This document shows, piece after piece, positions 14,364-22,607 of a stretch of 22,703 bases of DNA. Within the stretch, counting starts at the first letter, position 1. Every line of letters begins with the position of its first letter. The notes beneath the pieces were generated by a model. It was given only the letters and a program-made list of their open reading frames with translations. It was not told the DNA's origin and searched no databases. The translations under genes were made by a program, and so were the position numbers. This DNA comes from a virus, in the IMG/VR virus record IMGVR_UViG_3300020457_001282, positions 1-22,703 of that record. The stretch is one strand, 5' to 3'.

Positions 14364-15465
14364 ATAACTTCCCTTCCTTATTAAATATCTGTTGCATTAT
14401 TGGTTGTTTACTTTCTGACACACCACAATTTGACCAACATGCCAGACATGATTTCTTTTTCCAACTATTGTAAATCCAATTGAATGGGTCATCATCCAAT
14501 ATATCTTTTAATGTTCTTGACTTGAGAGATATATTTTTATCCTTGAATATGTCGATAAGTTGAGCTTTATAGTACTGTTGATTCTCTCGTTGATGTTTAG
14601 ATATGTGTCCAAAATGGCAACATGGATATACAGTACCCCACGATGTTATCTTTAATTCTGTCAAGTCATCTCTTTGGGAAAAACATTTTATTTCCCCCTG
14701 TTCATTAGAATAATATGACTCCATATCATCTCTAATTTCTTCATAATCTAAGTCTTCTGCCTTCTTACCGTGTAAATCTGGATATCCTTTTGATATCTGG
14801 TCTTCACTAGTAGGATATATTGTATAGAGGTATTCACCTTTCTTATCTTTTACTCTTATATTATCTTTCTCAAATCCTTTTGGCATTTTAAAATGCACCT
14901 CAGAAAACCCCATGTGTTTTCCTAAATCTCTTATCTCATCTATCTGGTGTTGGTTATGTTGGAATACCAAACACTCCCATGTCGCCTTACCACCAGCATC
15001 CAGAAACGCGAGAACATTTTTCATTAGTTTGTTCCACCTAACATTTCTCCTGTATATGTGGTTCGTATCCTCAAGTCCATCTATTGAGAATATCATATTG
15101 TTGTGTTCCTTTCTAGAAAACAACTGACCAAGTAACCCCCAAAACTCTGGTGTTCTCATACCACCGTTAGTGTTCATCGATAGTTGAGCATTGGGGTTGT
15201 GTTCATATATGTGTCTTATAATGTCTGGTAAATCTGGATTAGTACCAGCGTCACCATAATCCCCTGTAAATGCCCATAGTTTTATTCTGGACATAAAATC
15301 TGGTGGAAACCACTCTTTAAACTGGTCAATAGTTATATACTGTGGTTCTAGTTGTCTGTTAACTACTTTAGAAAAATCTTCGTATCTAGGACACCAAGGA
15401 CAAGCTGCATTACATAGACTAGATAGTTCTATGGTCATAGAGTTAACATCATAGTAGTTCCACAT
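14350..15465 (-). CDS. Radical SAM protein with C-terminal cysteine (SPASM-like) region
   Basis: The 371-residue protein has CNAACPWC at 18-25 (Cys18, Cys22, Cys25), the Cx3Cx2C cluster motif of radical SAM enzymes, and a following GDYGDAGTNPD that fits the SAM-binding region. The C-terminal third adds YPCCHFGH and CLACWSNC, suggesting one or more auxiliary iron-sulfur clusters as in SPASM proteins. Those usually modify peptides or act as maturases; the target here is unknown. The length and extra cysteines argue against QueE. The ATG at 15465 abuts the dCMP deaminase stop, with AGGAAG upstream. Two methyltransferases follow directly. Confidence 0.85.
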   Translation of the reverse strand: MWNYYDVNSMTIELSSLCNAACPWCPRYEDFSKVVNRQLEPQYITIDQFKEWFPPDFMSRIKLWAFTGDYGDAGTNPDLPDIIRHIYEHNPNAQLSMNTNGGMRTPEFWGLLGQLFSRKEHNNMIFSIDGLEDTNHIYRRNVRWNKLMKNVLAFLDAGGKATWECLVFQHNQHQIDEIRDLGKHMGFSEVHFKMPKGFEKDNIRVKDKKGEYLYTIYPTSEDQISKGYPDLHGKKAEDLDYEEIRDDMESYYSNEQGEIKCFSQRDDLTELKITSWGTVYPCCHFGHISKHQRENQQYYKAQLIDIFKDKNISLKSRTLKDILDDDPFNWIYNSWKKKSCLACWSNCGVSESKQPIMQQIFNKEGKLYGTT

Positions 15466-15900
15466 CTACATCTTCCTAACATGTACTCCAGATTTCTGTA
15501 AGAATTTTATTCCATCTTGTGTTCTATATTCTTTTTCGTAGTAAACTGATATGATACCAGATTGATATATCAACTTGGAACATTCTAGACATGGTGCGTG
15601 TGTGGTATATAATGTAGCACCCTCAGAACTCTCTGAAGATTTTGCCACTTTAGCAATTGCGTTTGTCTCTGCGTGTAGTACTTCTGGTTTAGTCTTTAAC
15701 TCTATAACATTCCCTGTCAATGCACCTCGTTTGCTCGGGTATTCACACTCATTACTCCATCCAGACGGTGTGCCATTATATCCTATAGAAATTATTCTAC
15801 CTTCTTTTACTAAAATTGTACCAACTTTTAATCGTTTTGCTGGTGACAATCTTGCATATACATTTGCTGTTCGCATATGCGCTTTATCAAATTTATCCAT
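15466..15900 (-). CDS. Deoxycytidylate (dCMP) deaminase
   Basis: The 144-residue protein is a zinc-dependent deaminase: HAE at 76-78 and PCLEC at 103-107 provide the His, Cys and Cys zinc ligands and the catalytic Glu. GYNGTPSG at 40-47 is characteristic of dCMP deaminases. It converts dCMP to dUMP, the substrate for ThyX encoded upstream. The family is normally controlled by dCTP and dTTP. The ATG at 15900 overlaps the TAA of the zinc-ribbon gene (TAATG), with GAGG seven bases upstream. A TTG two codons earlier is unlikely. Confidence 0.92.
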   Translation of the reverse strand: MDKFDKAHMRTANVYARLSPAKRLKVGTILVKEGRIISIGYNGTPSGWSNECEYPSKRGALTGNVIELKTKPEVLHAETNAIAKVAKSSESSEGATLYTTHAPCLECSKLIYQSGIISVYYEKEYRTQDGIKFLQKSGVHVRKM

Positions 15901-16082
15901 TACCAATCCTCAACAATCTCTTCTTTATCCCAATCCTCTTGTTCTAGTTCTTCTTCAAGTTCTAAGTCACCACCACAAAATGTACAATATGAAATACGGT
16001 AATGCGAGTCAGACATATCATACTTAATTCTGTAAACAGCGTCACAATTGATGCACTCTATATATTTCGATGGTCTGGACAT
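15900..16082 (-). CDS. Small zinc-ribbon protein
   Basis: The 60-residue protein has two CxxC knuckles, CINC (residues 10-13) and CTFC (residues 33-36), with about 20 residues between, which should bind one zinc. A very acidic C-terminus follows (LEEELEQEDWDKEEIVEDW). Such small ribbons can bind nucleic acid or serve as redox or adaptor partners. The gene is coupled on both sides by TAATG, between nrdB and dCMP deaminase, hinting at a link to nucleotide metabolism (inference). No named family is recognised. Confidence 0.7.
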   Translation of the reverse strand: MSRPSKYIECINCDAVYRIKYDMSDSHYRISYCTFCGGDLELEEELEQEDWDKEEIVEDW

Positions 16083-17071
16083 TATGCTACTGCTGTCCCC
16101 CAAACATCATCCCACTTTCCTTGAAGCGCCCCCCTCGCATAATCGGTTGCTCTATTTTCAAAAAAGTTTGTATGTGTAGGTGCATTAATCATTTCTTCTA
16201 CCCACAACAAAGGATTTCTTTTTACCTTGAATATACCTTTCATACCTAAACTAATCAATCTCCTGTCTGCGATATATCGAATGTATGTTTTAACATCCTC
16301 TGGTTCTAAATCCTCCATTGGGCCCATAGCAAATGCAAGGTCAATAAATTTTTCTTCTAGTTCTACCATGTTCTCAGCAATAGTGTATATTTCTCTTTTG
16401 AGAGAATCTTTCCATAGTGTTCTGTTTTCTTCTATGTATGTCCTAAACAACTTAATCATAGACTCAGCGTGCATAGTCTCATCTACAATAGACCATGTAA
16501 TAATCTGACCCATCCCTTTCATCTTACCATGACGCGGAAAGTTCAACAACATAATGAAAGAACTAAACAACTGCATACCCTCAGTAAATGCACTAAAGGC
16601 GGCAATATTAGTGGCAACACTCTCTGCGGTTCCATTTGCTTTTGATAAATCCATAAAGTATTCGTGTTTGTCTGCCATTGCCTCATACTCCAAGAACTCA
16701 CTATATGTACTCTCGGGCATCCCAAGAGTTTCAATAAGGTGTGAGTAGGCGGCAACATGTAGTGCTTCTCTAGCGGCGAAACCAGATAACATCATTCGTA
16801 TTTCTGGTTGCGGAAAATATGGCAGATAGTTAGTCACATATCCATCTGCCACATCTATGTCACCCTGTGTGAAGAATCGAAATATATTAGTAAGAAATGC
16901 TTTCTCTTCTTGTGATAATCGTTCCTTCCAATCTTTTACATCTTCTGCCATCGGTACTTCAGTATGCAACCAATGAGATTGCTCGTGTTTCAACCACGCC
17001 TCGTATGCCCAAGGATAGTTAAATGGTTTAAAATATTCTCTTTTACTTGTTAAATCTTGTTTAGGGGTCAT
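16082..17071 (-). CDS. nrdB: Ribonucleotide reductase small subunit, class I (NrdB)
   Basis: The 329-residue protein houses the diiron-tyrosyl radical cofactor. The likely ligands are all visible with the spacing of the E. coli enzyme: Asp71, Glu102 and His105 (EALH), Glu164, Glu198 and His201 (DETMH). The radical Tyr is Tyr109, four residues after His105. It pairs with NrdA, encoded two genes upstream, to reduce ribonucleoside diphosphates. The ATG at 17071 overlaps the TAA of the QueC-like gene (TAATG), with GGAGAG upstream. No inserted intein or intron is seen. Confidence 0.95.
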   Translation of the reverse strand: MTPKQDLTSKREYFKPFNYPWAYEAWLKHEQSHWLHTEVPMAEDVKDWKERLSQEEKAFLTNIFRFFTQGDIDVADGYVTNYLPYFPQPEIRMMLSGFAAREALHVAAYSHLIETLGMPESTYSEFLEYEAMADKHEYFMDLSKANGTAESVATNIAAFSAFTEGMQLFSSFIMLLNFPRHGKMKGMGQIITWSIVDETMHAESMIKLFRTYIEENRTLWKDSLKREIYTIAENMVELEEKFIDLAFAMGPMEDLEPEDVKTYIRYIADRRLISLGMKGIFKVKRNPLLWVEEMINAPTHTNFFENRATDYARGALQGKWDDVWGTAVA

Positions 17072-17712
17072 TAGTTCTCTCCAATATCTACCTGTCCTGT
17101 TTCTTTAAATGCCCATTCTCTTTCTTTACACCACCAGCAGTTATTACATCTGCCCCTGTCCAATTCGGTACAACTATGCGTAATGGGCGCAATCTCATTC
17201 GCTATACCTAAATCAAATCCTAATTGTATAATTTTGTCTTTTGTCAAGTCAGCGAATGGCTGACTTAAATGAGTATGTTCCTCTGTCTTAACAAATCTGT
17301 CATTGGGTAGAGGATACCCTTCAGGCATGAGAGACCTTTGATTCGGTGGATACATGTTTACCGCACTAAACAAGTGTTCCGCCAATCCCTCATTCCATAT
17401 CTCATAACCACCACTTAAAACATAATCAGAGGGATTATCGGATGATATATCACCTACGATGGTTGTTCTCATTAGAGCGTGTCCTAGACGCTCAGAAGAC
17501 CATTCTAAGACCAGATTAGCGTAATACTCAGCACCATCTAGTTTTGGAACAGTAAAGGGTTCACATTCTTGATTGCGTTCAATACATACGGATTTCACTA
17601 GATACCATAGAACGGCACTATCCCATCCACCACTAACTAAAACCGCAATCTTTTTATTTAGTGGTATCTCTTTTTCTACATCATCCTTCACATGCAACAC
17701 AGTTTTCACCAT
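17071..17712 (-). CDS. queC: QueC-like PP-loop ATPase (7-cyano-7-deazaguanine synthase family)
   Basis: The 213-residue protein has the PP-loop SGGWDS at 27-32, used to adenylate the substrate. Its C-terminal zinc site has Cys181, Cys189, Cys192 and Cys195 (Cx7Cx2Cx2C), close to the Cx8Cx2Cx2C of QueC. QueC makes preQ0, used for tRNA queuosine or, in several phages, for deazaguanine DNA modification. The middle of the protein is divergent (YVLSGGYEIWNEG), so a related PP-loop reaction is possible. No QueD, QueE, FolE or DpdA is seen in this window. The ATG at 17712 overlaps nrdA by 32 bases; the gene lies between nrdA and nrdB. Confidence 0.65.
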   Translation of the reverse strand: MVKTVLHVKDDVEKEIPLNKKIAVLVSGGWDSAVLWYLVKSVCIERNQECEPFTVPKLDGAEYYANLVLEWSSERLGHALMRTTIVGDISSDNPSDYVLSGGYEIWNEGLAEHLFSAVNMYPPNQRSLMPEGYPLPNDRFVKTEEHTHLSQPFADLTKDKIIQLGFDLGIANEIAPITHSCTELDRGRCNNCWWCKEREWAFKETGQVDIGEN

Positions 17713-19465
17713 CAATCATACTCTGAAAATCAATTTCTTTTATCGCTTCTCTTTCGATGCGCTTGGATACCTTGTCTGCCTTTCCTAACTTCTCTGACCT
17801 ACAATAGTACAAAGTTTTCATACCTTGTTTCCACGCGAGATAGTGTATTGCATGTAAATATTTTATGTTGACATCTGGTCTAAAAAATAAATTAACAGAT
17901 TGTCCTTGGTCTATCCATTCTTGTCTTGTGGATGCATGTTCGACTACCCATCTCTGGTCAATCTCCATAGCAGTCTTATAAATTTCTTTCTCTTTCTCAT
18001 CCAGACATGATACATGTTGTACTGACCCATCATTGGCAATTATCGATGACCAAATTTTGTCATAATCCAACCTTTTATTCTTCTCGCATTTATCTTTAAT
18101 GATAACATCCAGATGCTTATTCTTATTGAGATAAGCTCCAGATAGTGTGTCTTGCCTGTAAGCGTTAGCGCGATACGGTTCAATACTCGGCGAAGTGTTT
18201 CCCATAATAATACTACTGGAAGCATTAGGAGCAACAGCCATAACATGACTAAATCTTCTTCCTGTGCCTCTCGCATCAATAGCTTCGCCTCTCTCCTTAC
18301 CAAGTTCCAAGTTTGCTTCATCTAATTTCCCCCTTATCAATTTAAACATTCTTATATTAGTGGATTTTGCCATGAATCCTTCAAATGGTATATTGTTTTT
18401 CTGAAGATATGCGTGAAATCCTAATGCACCAATACCAATACTTCTCTCCTGTTTCGCTGAAAAGACTGCCCTTGATACTGTATCTGGTGCGTTGTCAATA
18501 AAATACTGTAATACATTATCTAACATCTCTGCCACATCTTTCAAGAATGTGGTACTCTTTGACCAAGCGTCATAGTGTTCTAGGTTCACAGATGATAAAC
18601 AACAAACAGCAGTTCTACTTTCGTTTGTTGGTAGTATAATTTCTGAACAAAGATTAGACTGATTAATTTTCAATCCTTTTTCTTTTAACCACTCTGGTAA
18701 ATGTCTATTACTGGTATCGACAAAATGTAAATATGGTTCTCCTGTCTCCATACGCATTTCAAGTATCTTCTGCCATAATGCTTTTGCTGATACTGTGTCG
18801 CGTACTGCTCCTGTGTGTGGGTCTGTTAGATTCCACCTATCGTCTGCATCTGGGTCTGACATGCACTTTTCAATAAGTTGCATGAACCTATCACTAATGT
18901 TAATACCATGATGCAAATTTAAACATCTGAGGTTTTGGTCTCCTGTCGGTTTACGCATTTCGAGAAACATTGTGATATCGGGGTGGCTAATGTCAAGATA
19001 GGCAGCATATGACCCTCTCCTTGTTTTTCCCTGTCTATAGGCGAGTGAACTTGAGTCATAGGTTTTGAGGTGTGGCAAGACACCAGTAGACTTATCATCG
19101 CTAGCTCGGATGCCAAAGCCAATACCAACACCCCCACCAAGCATACTAAGCCAATTTGTTTCCGATAAATTTTCAACTAATCCCTCCGCTGTATCGTTAA
19201 TGTAATTTAAAAAACATGATATAGGCAATCCTTTATTCGACCTACCAAAAGATAATATTGGTGTAGAATAAGATAACCAATGTTTACTCGCGTAATCGTA
19301 TAATCGCTGGGCATGTTCATCATTAGATGCAAATGCTTGACTTACAAAAGCAAACCTTTCTTGAGGACTTTCTTCGTCCTCTCTCATGTAACTTTCTTTT
19401 AATCTCTGTAAACCTAGTTTATCAAATAACTGGTCTCTTTCTAAATCTATTTTTATTCCTGTCAT
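17681..19465 (-). CDS. nrdA: Ribonucleotide reductase large subunit, class I (NrdA)
   Basis: The 594-residue catalytic subunit contains ISCFLN with Cys84, NLCSEI with Asn271, the thiyl-radical Cys273 and Glu275, and a Cys288 partner in CCLSSVNL. The radical-relay tyrosines are Tyr553 and Tyr554, and the C-terminal CVAC (Cys589, Cys592) takes electrons from glutaredoxin or thioredoxin. The protein is about 160 residues shorter than E. coli NrdA and lacks the N-terminal ATP-cone, so dATP feedback through that domain is absent, as in many phage enzymes. I chose the ATG at 19465, which overlaps the upstream TGA (ATGA) and has AAGGA before it. Confidence 0.95.
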   Translation of the reverse strand: MTGIKIDLERDQLFDKLGLQRLKESYMREDEESPQERFAFVSQAFASNDEHAQRLYDYASKHWLSYSTPILSFGRSNKGLPISCFLNYINDTAEGLVENLSETNWLSMLGGGVGIGFGIRASDDKSTGVLPHLKTYDSSSLAYRQGKTRRGSYAAYLDISHPDITMFLEMRKPTGDQNLRCLNLHHGINISDRFMQLIEKCMSDPDADDRWNLTDPHTGAVRDTVSAKALWQKILEMRMETGEPYLHFVDTSNRHLPEWLKEKGLKINQSNLCSEIILPTNESRTAVCCLSSVNLEHYDAWSKSTTFLKDVAEMLDNVLQYFIDNAPDTVSRAVFSAKQERSIGIGALGFHAYLQKNNIPFEGFMAKSTNIRMFKLIRGKLDEANLELGKERGEAIDARGTGRRFSHVMAVAPNASSSIIMGNTSPSIEPYRANAYRQDTLSGAYLNKNKHLDVIIKDKCEKNKRLDYDKIWSSIIANDGSVQHVSCLDEKEKEIYKTAMEIDQRWVVEHASTRQEWIDQGQSVNLFFRPDVNIKYLHAIHYLAWKQGMKTLYYCRSEKLGKADKVSKRIEREAIKEIDFQSMIDGENCVACEG

Positions 19466-20289
19466 TCTAGTTCCTTTTTCCATCTCTCTACCATAGCCTC
19501 ATGAAAGTAGAGGCCTGGGTGCATTAAGTCTCTTGCTAATGCGTATTTTGTATCTTTGTTTTCTTCCCAATCCCTGTATCCTATTTCGTTTCGTTCAAAC
19601 GCGGTTACAAGTTTAAATTTAACACCATTCATATCACACAGTTCTTTTATTGCCATCAAGTTTTTACGCCTGTTCAAATACCTTTCAGTTTTACTCTGGC
19701 ATATTTCCTGTTGCCATTCCAAATCTGACCAGAATCCAATGCAAGTATTCCACTCCTCATTGTTTTCATCGATATACCAAGTTTCTCTTGCTAGAGTACT
19801 ATTCTCTAACATAAGAACTGCTTTAGGTTTTATTACTGGTAACCAAGTCAAAAGAGTTCTGAAACTAGTGTCTAATCCTGTAGTACATAGTCCTAAGTTC
19901 CATACTTTCTTTTGTATGTCTTTTTCCAGTAGAGATGTCCATGACATATCAGCAGGCAATCCTGTCCCATATGTAAAACACTCACCAATACCTACATAAG
20001 AATCTTTGTCTTCATAAAACTCATCACATCTATATCCATAACTATTTAAATTATAAAATATCTCTGTGTCTAACCAACCATATTTTTCAAGTTTGTCTCT
20101 ATGGTTCTTTAGATTAGAGTCAAAAGCATCCGAACTATCAGTAGAACTCCATTCCACTACAGTTGCTTCTTTTAGTCTTCGATTCCAAGGAAAGGCATAA
20201 GGAATTCTTTCCTTGACTTTCTCTATGTCTGAATTCTCATCTTCTGCCTTTGCGAGGGCAACCGCCAACTTCTCTTTACTAGATATCAC
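19462..20289 (-). CDS. SGNH-like protein with Cys in the nucleophile block (paralogue 3)
   Basis: The 275-residue protein has a SGNH-like layout after about 95 residues of its own: GECFTYG at 102-108 in the place of the GDSxT block, VWNLGLCTTG, and a C-terminal MHPGLYFH that fits the His block. The usual nucleophile Ser aligns with Cys104, so it may be a Cys-nucleophile variant or a non-catalytic relative. The start is uncertain: GTG at 20289 is the most upstream candidate, overlapping thyX by 11 bases with only a weak GGTGA before it, and no early in-frame ATG exists. It lies between thyX and nrdA, but nothing ties it to nucleotides. Confidence 0.5.
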   Translation of the reverse strand: MISSKEKLAVALAKAEDENSDIEKVKERIPYAFPWNRRLKEATVVEWSSTDSSDAFDSNLKNHRDKLEKYGWLDTEIFYNLNSYGYRCDEFYEDKDSYVGIGECFTYGTGLPADMSWTSLLEKDIQKKVWNLGLCTTGLDTSFRTLLTWLPVIKPKAVLMLENSTLARETWYIDENNEEWNTCIGFWSDLEWQQEICQSKTERYLNRRKNLMAIKELCDMNGVKFKLVTAFERNEIGYRDWEENKDTKYALARDLMHPGLYFHEAMVERWKKELE

Positions 20290-20944
20290 TTTTATTCACC
20301 GCCCTTGCTACATCTGGGAAATGTCCCTCAATAATATTCCAACACATATTAGCAATCTGAGAGTGTTCTTTTTGTGTACCGTGACTACCTCTCAATTGAC
20401 AATAATGAATCCAAGAGCGTAGTGTACCAGCCATGTAAATAGTACTCATGGTATTACCTTCTGGTAACACCGCTCTTGCTTGTTCTTTGGCAATACCTTT
20501 ATCCAAGGCCCACTCGTAAGCATCTTTGGCTTGATTGATAACCTTCATCTGTTGCATGTTCCAATCTTCGGCAAGATTCTTATCATCTACTTCGATACTA
20601 TTTTGCCTGTTTTTTTCATCTTGCAATCTTGCTTCACGAGTTACCCATTCATCGGATACAGCATATCTCTGACTAAACTCTTGGAAAGAAAAACTACGAT
20701 GTCTTAGTATTTGTCTACCAATATCGCGTGTTGTTTTAATTTCCATTGTCAAAGACACAATCTCAAAAGGTGACCAATGTTCATGCTTGATTAAATAAGC
20801 TAACAACTTTGGTGCTGTTTTACTATTTGCCTGATTCTCTGGGTTACTAACCCTAGCCGCATATGCAATCAATTCATTTGCGGTGTGACAACCAGTTGAA
20901 GCAGAAGGTTGGGTCAAACCAACCAAACTCACTTGTGGTTCCAT
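20279..20944 (-). CDS. thyX: Flavin-dependent thymidylate synthase (ThyX)
   Basis: The 221-residue protein has the ThyX signature RHRSFSFQEFSQR at 81-93, which binds FAD and dUMP. LPEGNTMSTIYMAGTLRSWIHY in the later half corresponds to the conserved substrate region. It makes dTMP from dUMP with methylenetetrahydrofolate and NADPH, following dCMP deaminase encoded in the same operon. T4 itself uses the unrelated ThyA-type enzyme, so ThyX separates this phage from classic coliphages. The ATG at 20944 has AGGA upstream, three bases after the preceding gene. Confidence 0.95.
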   Translation of the reverse strand: MEPQVSLVGLTQPSASTGCHTANELIAYAARVSNPENQANSKTAPKLLAYLIKHEHWSPFEIVSLTMEIKTTRDIGRQILRHRSFSFQEFSQRYAVSDEWVTREARLQDEKNRQNSIEVDDKNLAEDWNMQQMKVINQAKDAYEWALDKGIAKEQARAVLPEGNTMSTIYMAGTLRSWIHYCQLRGSHGTQKEHSQIANMCWNIIEGHFPDVARAVNKSDI

Positions 20945-20947
20945 AAT

Positions 20948-21274
20948 TTATTTTCCTAATTTATGATTATTACCTTCGATTGCGGATAATAAATCCTCAA
21001 TCATTGCCTTTTTGGTTTTTCTTCGGTCAAGCTTAATACCTTTAGCTTCACCAAATTCATCGATTTTTGCTTTAGTTAATTTTTGCAAATCCTCGATTTT
21101 AAAAGCGTCAGTACTGACACCCTCCACATACTTACCATCTTTAGTAATGGCAGCAACTTTTTTGATGGAAGGTTTTTTTACTACTTCCTTAGAAGGTCTA
21201 AGGATAGCAAAAAGGGCAGCAGCAGCGACAACAACACCCAAAATGGCCAGAGGTATATATTCTTGTTCAATCAT
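20948..21274 (-). CDS. Membrane-anchored protein with SAP/HeH-like C-terminus
   Basis: The 108-residue protein has one hydrophobic segment at about 6-25 (YIPLAILGVVVAAAALFAIL), a lysine-rich linker, then LQKLTKAKIDEFGEAKGIKL and KTKKAMIEDLL. The last two look like the helix-extended loop-helix of SAP/HeH/LEM-type modules, which often bind nucleic acid. It could tether DNA or RNA to the inner membrane (inference). The ATG at 21274 has AGGAG six bases upstream, directly after primase. Confidence 0.65.
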   Translation of the reverse strand: MIEQEYIPLAILGVVVAAAALFAILRPSKEVVKKPSIKKVAAITKDGKYVEGVSTDAFKIEDLQKLTKAKIDEFGEAKGIKLDRRKTKKAMIEDLLSAIEGNNHKLGK

Positions 21275-21283
21275 ATTTTTCTC

Positions 21284-22327
21284 CTAACATTTTTTCCATT
21301 GGTTTAATAAAAACTTGGCAGTCAATCCACTATGTGTATTACTACTAATCACATCGCGTACATCGATACCATCGTTCGCCATATCATTTATATCTTTCTG
21401 AACAATCGATTCTGGCCATATGACAACATTATAATCCAAGTCAACATATTTTTCAACCAGTTTAACAACATCTTTGTTTCTAGGTTGATTGTCGAATACA
21501 ACTGTAATCTTATCACGGTCTAGGTTCAACTGTTCAATTTTGTTGAAGGATGTTCCAGAACAGGCAATACTGTTTTCAAGAAACAAACTGTCTATCGGGC
21601 CTTCAACAACCGATATAGGTCTAGATGTATCAACTTTATCTAAACCAAATACTGTAGGTGCATCCTCTTTAACTTTTACAAGAATATACCTAAGTGTTTC
21701 CCCTCTCATAGCTCTTAACGACACCGACATTAACTGCCCATTTTGGTCAAAGAAGGGTATAACCAATCTGGGTTCTTCCGTTACTATTGATTGTGTGTAT
21801 TTGTCGTTGAGTTGTACTATGTTCTTTATATTATCAATATAATAAAGTCGATCCCATTTATCATTTGGGATATTTCTACTTTGTACATATTGAACTGCCT
21901 CGTGGTCATATGGAAGTGTATCCAATCTATCCACAAGTTTGTCAAATAAACTAAATTTTGGTGTGAACTTGGGTGGTTCTACTGGTTTATCATCGAACAA
22001 TTTATGTCCGTTTGGAGTCCAGTTTGCACCTTTCGGTTCCCAATTTTTGTTCTCATTCTCACCAAACTTTTCGAGACAATATTCTTTATGAGTAGTGGGT
22101 GCGAGTTCCTTGAGAACTGTATTCATACTATAACCAACACCACAATTGTGACATTTGTATATCATGTTATTGTCTTTGCGAAAGAAATACCCACGCATCT
22201 TATTAAGATTTTTACGCGAGTCGCCACAGAAGGGGCATCTTACATTCCAAAGATAATCATTTTTCTTTTTGAATTTCTCAAAGTGATGAGATATCAAGTT
22301 GATATATTTCACATCTACATAAAGCAT
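21284..22327 (-). CDS. DNA primase, T4 gp61 / DnaG type
   Basis: The 347-residue protein has an N-terminal zinc site, Cys31-Cys34 (CPFC) and Cys59-Cys62 (CHNC), for template recognition. A TOPRIM domain follows with Glu242 (VVEGPIDSLF) and Asp279 (VVFDN) as metal-binding acids, then KDINDM. It makes RNA primers for lagging-strand synthesis and should act with a DnaB-type helicase, not seen here. The ATG at 22327 keeps residues that look like the family's start (KYINLISHHFEKFKKK); a stop lies just upstream in frame. No ribosome binding site precedes it, and the predicted start of promoter P5 falls on the ATG itself. Confidence 0.9.
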   Translation of the reverse strand: MLYVDVKYINLISHHFEKFKKKNDYLWNVRCPFCGDSRKNLNKMRGYFFRKDNNMIYKCHNCGVGYSMNTVLKELAPTTHKEYCLEKFGENENKNWEPKGANWTPNGHKLFDDKPVEPPKFTPKFSLFDKLVDRLDTLPYDHEAVQYVQSRNIPNDKWDRLYYIDNIKNIVQLNDKYTQSIVTEEPRLVIPFFDQNGQLMSVSLRAMRGETLRYILVKVKEDAPTVFGLDKVDTSRPISVVEGPIDSLFLENSIACSGTSFNKIEQLNLDRDKITVVFDNQPRNKDVVKLVEKYVDLDYNVVIWPESIVQKDINDMANDGIDVRDVISSNTHSGLTAKFLLNQWKKC

Positions 22328-22334
22328 AGGTCAC

Positions 22335-22363
22335 ATTATACACATAAGTGCATTAAAAGTCAA
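22335..22363 (-). promoter_or_regulatory. Promoter P5, sigma-70 type with perfect -10
   Basis: Minus strand -35 TTGACT (22363-22358) preceded by CGC, 17-base spacer, -10 TATAAT (22340-22335). Seven bases follow before the primase ATG at 22327, so the transcript should be leaderless or nearly so. It heads the long operon running down to about 7.8 kb; I see no strong terminator inside it. Confidence 0.75.
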
Positions 22364-22380
22364 GCGAATTCTTTAAATTT

Positions 22381-22575
22381 TTATCCGTGGGGGCCTGGTC
22401 TTGACATTAGGTCATCAAAAACCAAATCTATTAAGATATCTCTTTTAGCATCAATATCTTTAGGAAGAACTCTCTTTCCTCTGTTAAATAAATCTCTTTT
22501 GACATCATCATCTGACATATTAGCGACAGTATCTATCGCATCGTCAGCTATTCTATCGTTTACCCAATGACTCAT
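22381..22575 (-). CDS. Small acidic hypothetical protein
   Basis: The 64-residue soluble helical protein is rich in Asp and Arg (NDRIADDAIDTVANMSDDDV), ending in RPGPHG. The ATG at 22575 has AAGGAG at suitable spacing and lies about 26 bases downstream of the predicted start of promoter P6, which makes it the first gene of that transcript. The region from its stop to primase holds only promoter P5. No family is recognised. Confidence 0.65.
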   Translation of the reverse strand: MSHWVNDRIADDAIDTVANMSDDDVKRDLFNRGKRVLPKDIDAKRDILIDLVFDDLMSRPGPHG

Positions 22576-22607
22576 ATTATTCTCCTTATTCTCTTATTCA
22601 CGGGATC

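Noticed and set aside
14350-15465. Radical SAM protein as QueE, to complete a preQ0 pathway with the QueC-like gene
   Set aside because: It is about 150 residues longer than QueE and carries extra C-terminal cysteines of the SPASM kind.
17240-17260. TTGACA-like hexamers inside other genes (for example the QueC-like gene, nrdA, the radical SAM gene)
   Set aside because: No acceptable -10 at 16-18 bases, so taken as chance coding matches.
18040-18321. 93-codon minus-strand frame inside nrdA
   Set aside because: Shadow frame of the reductase gene; Leu/Arg-rich with no start signal.
22004-22570. 188-codon plus-strand open frame
   Set aside because: Antisense to primase and the small acidic gene, with no ribosome binding site or recognisable domain.
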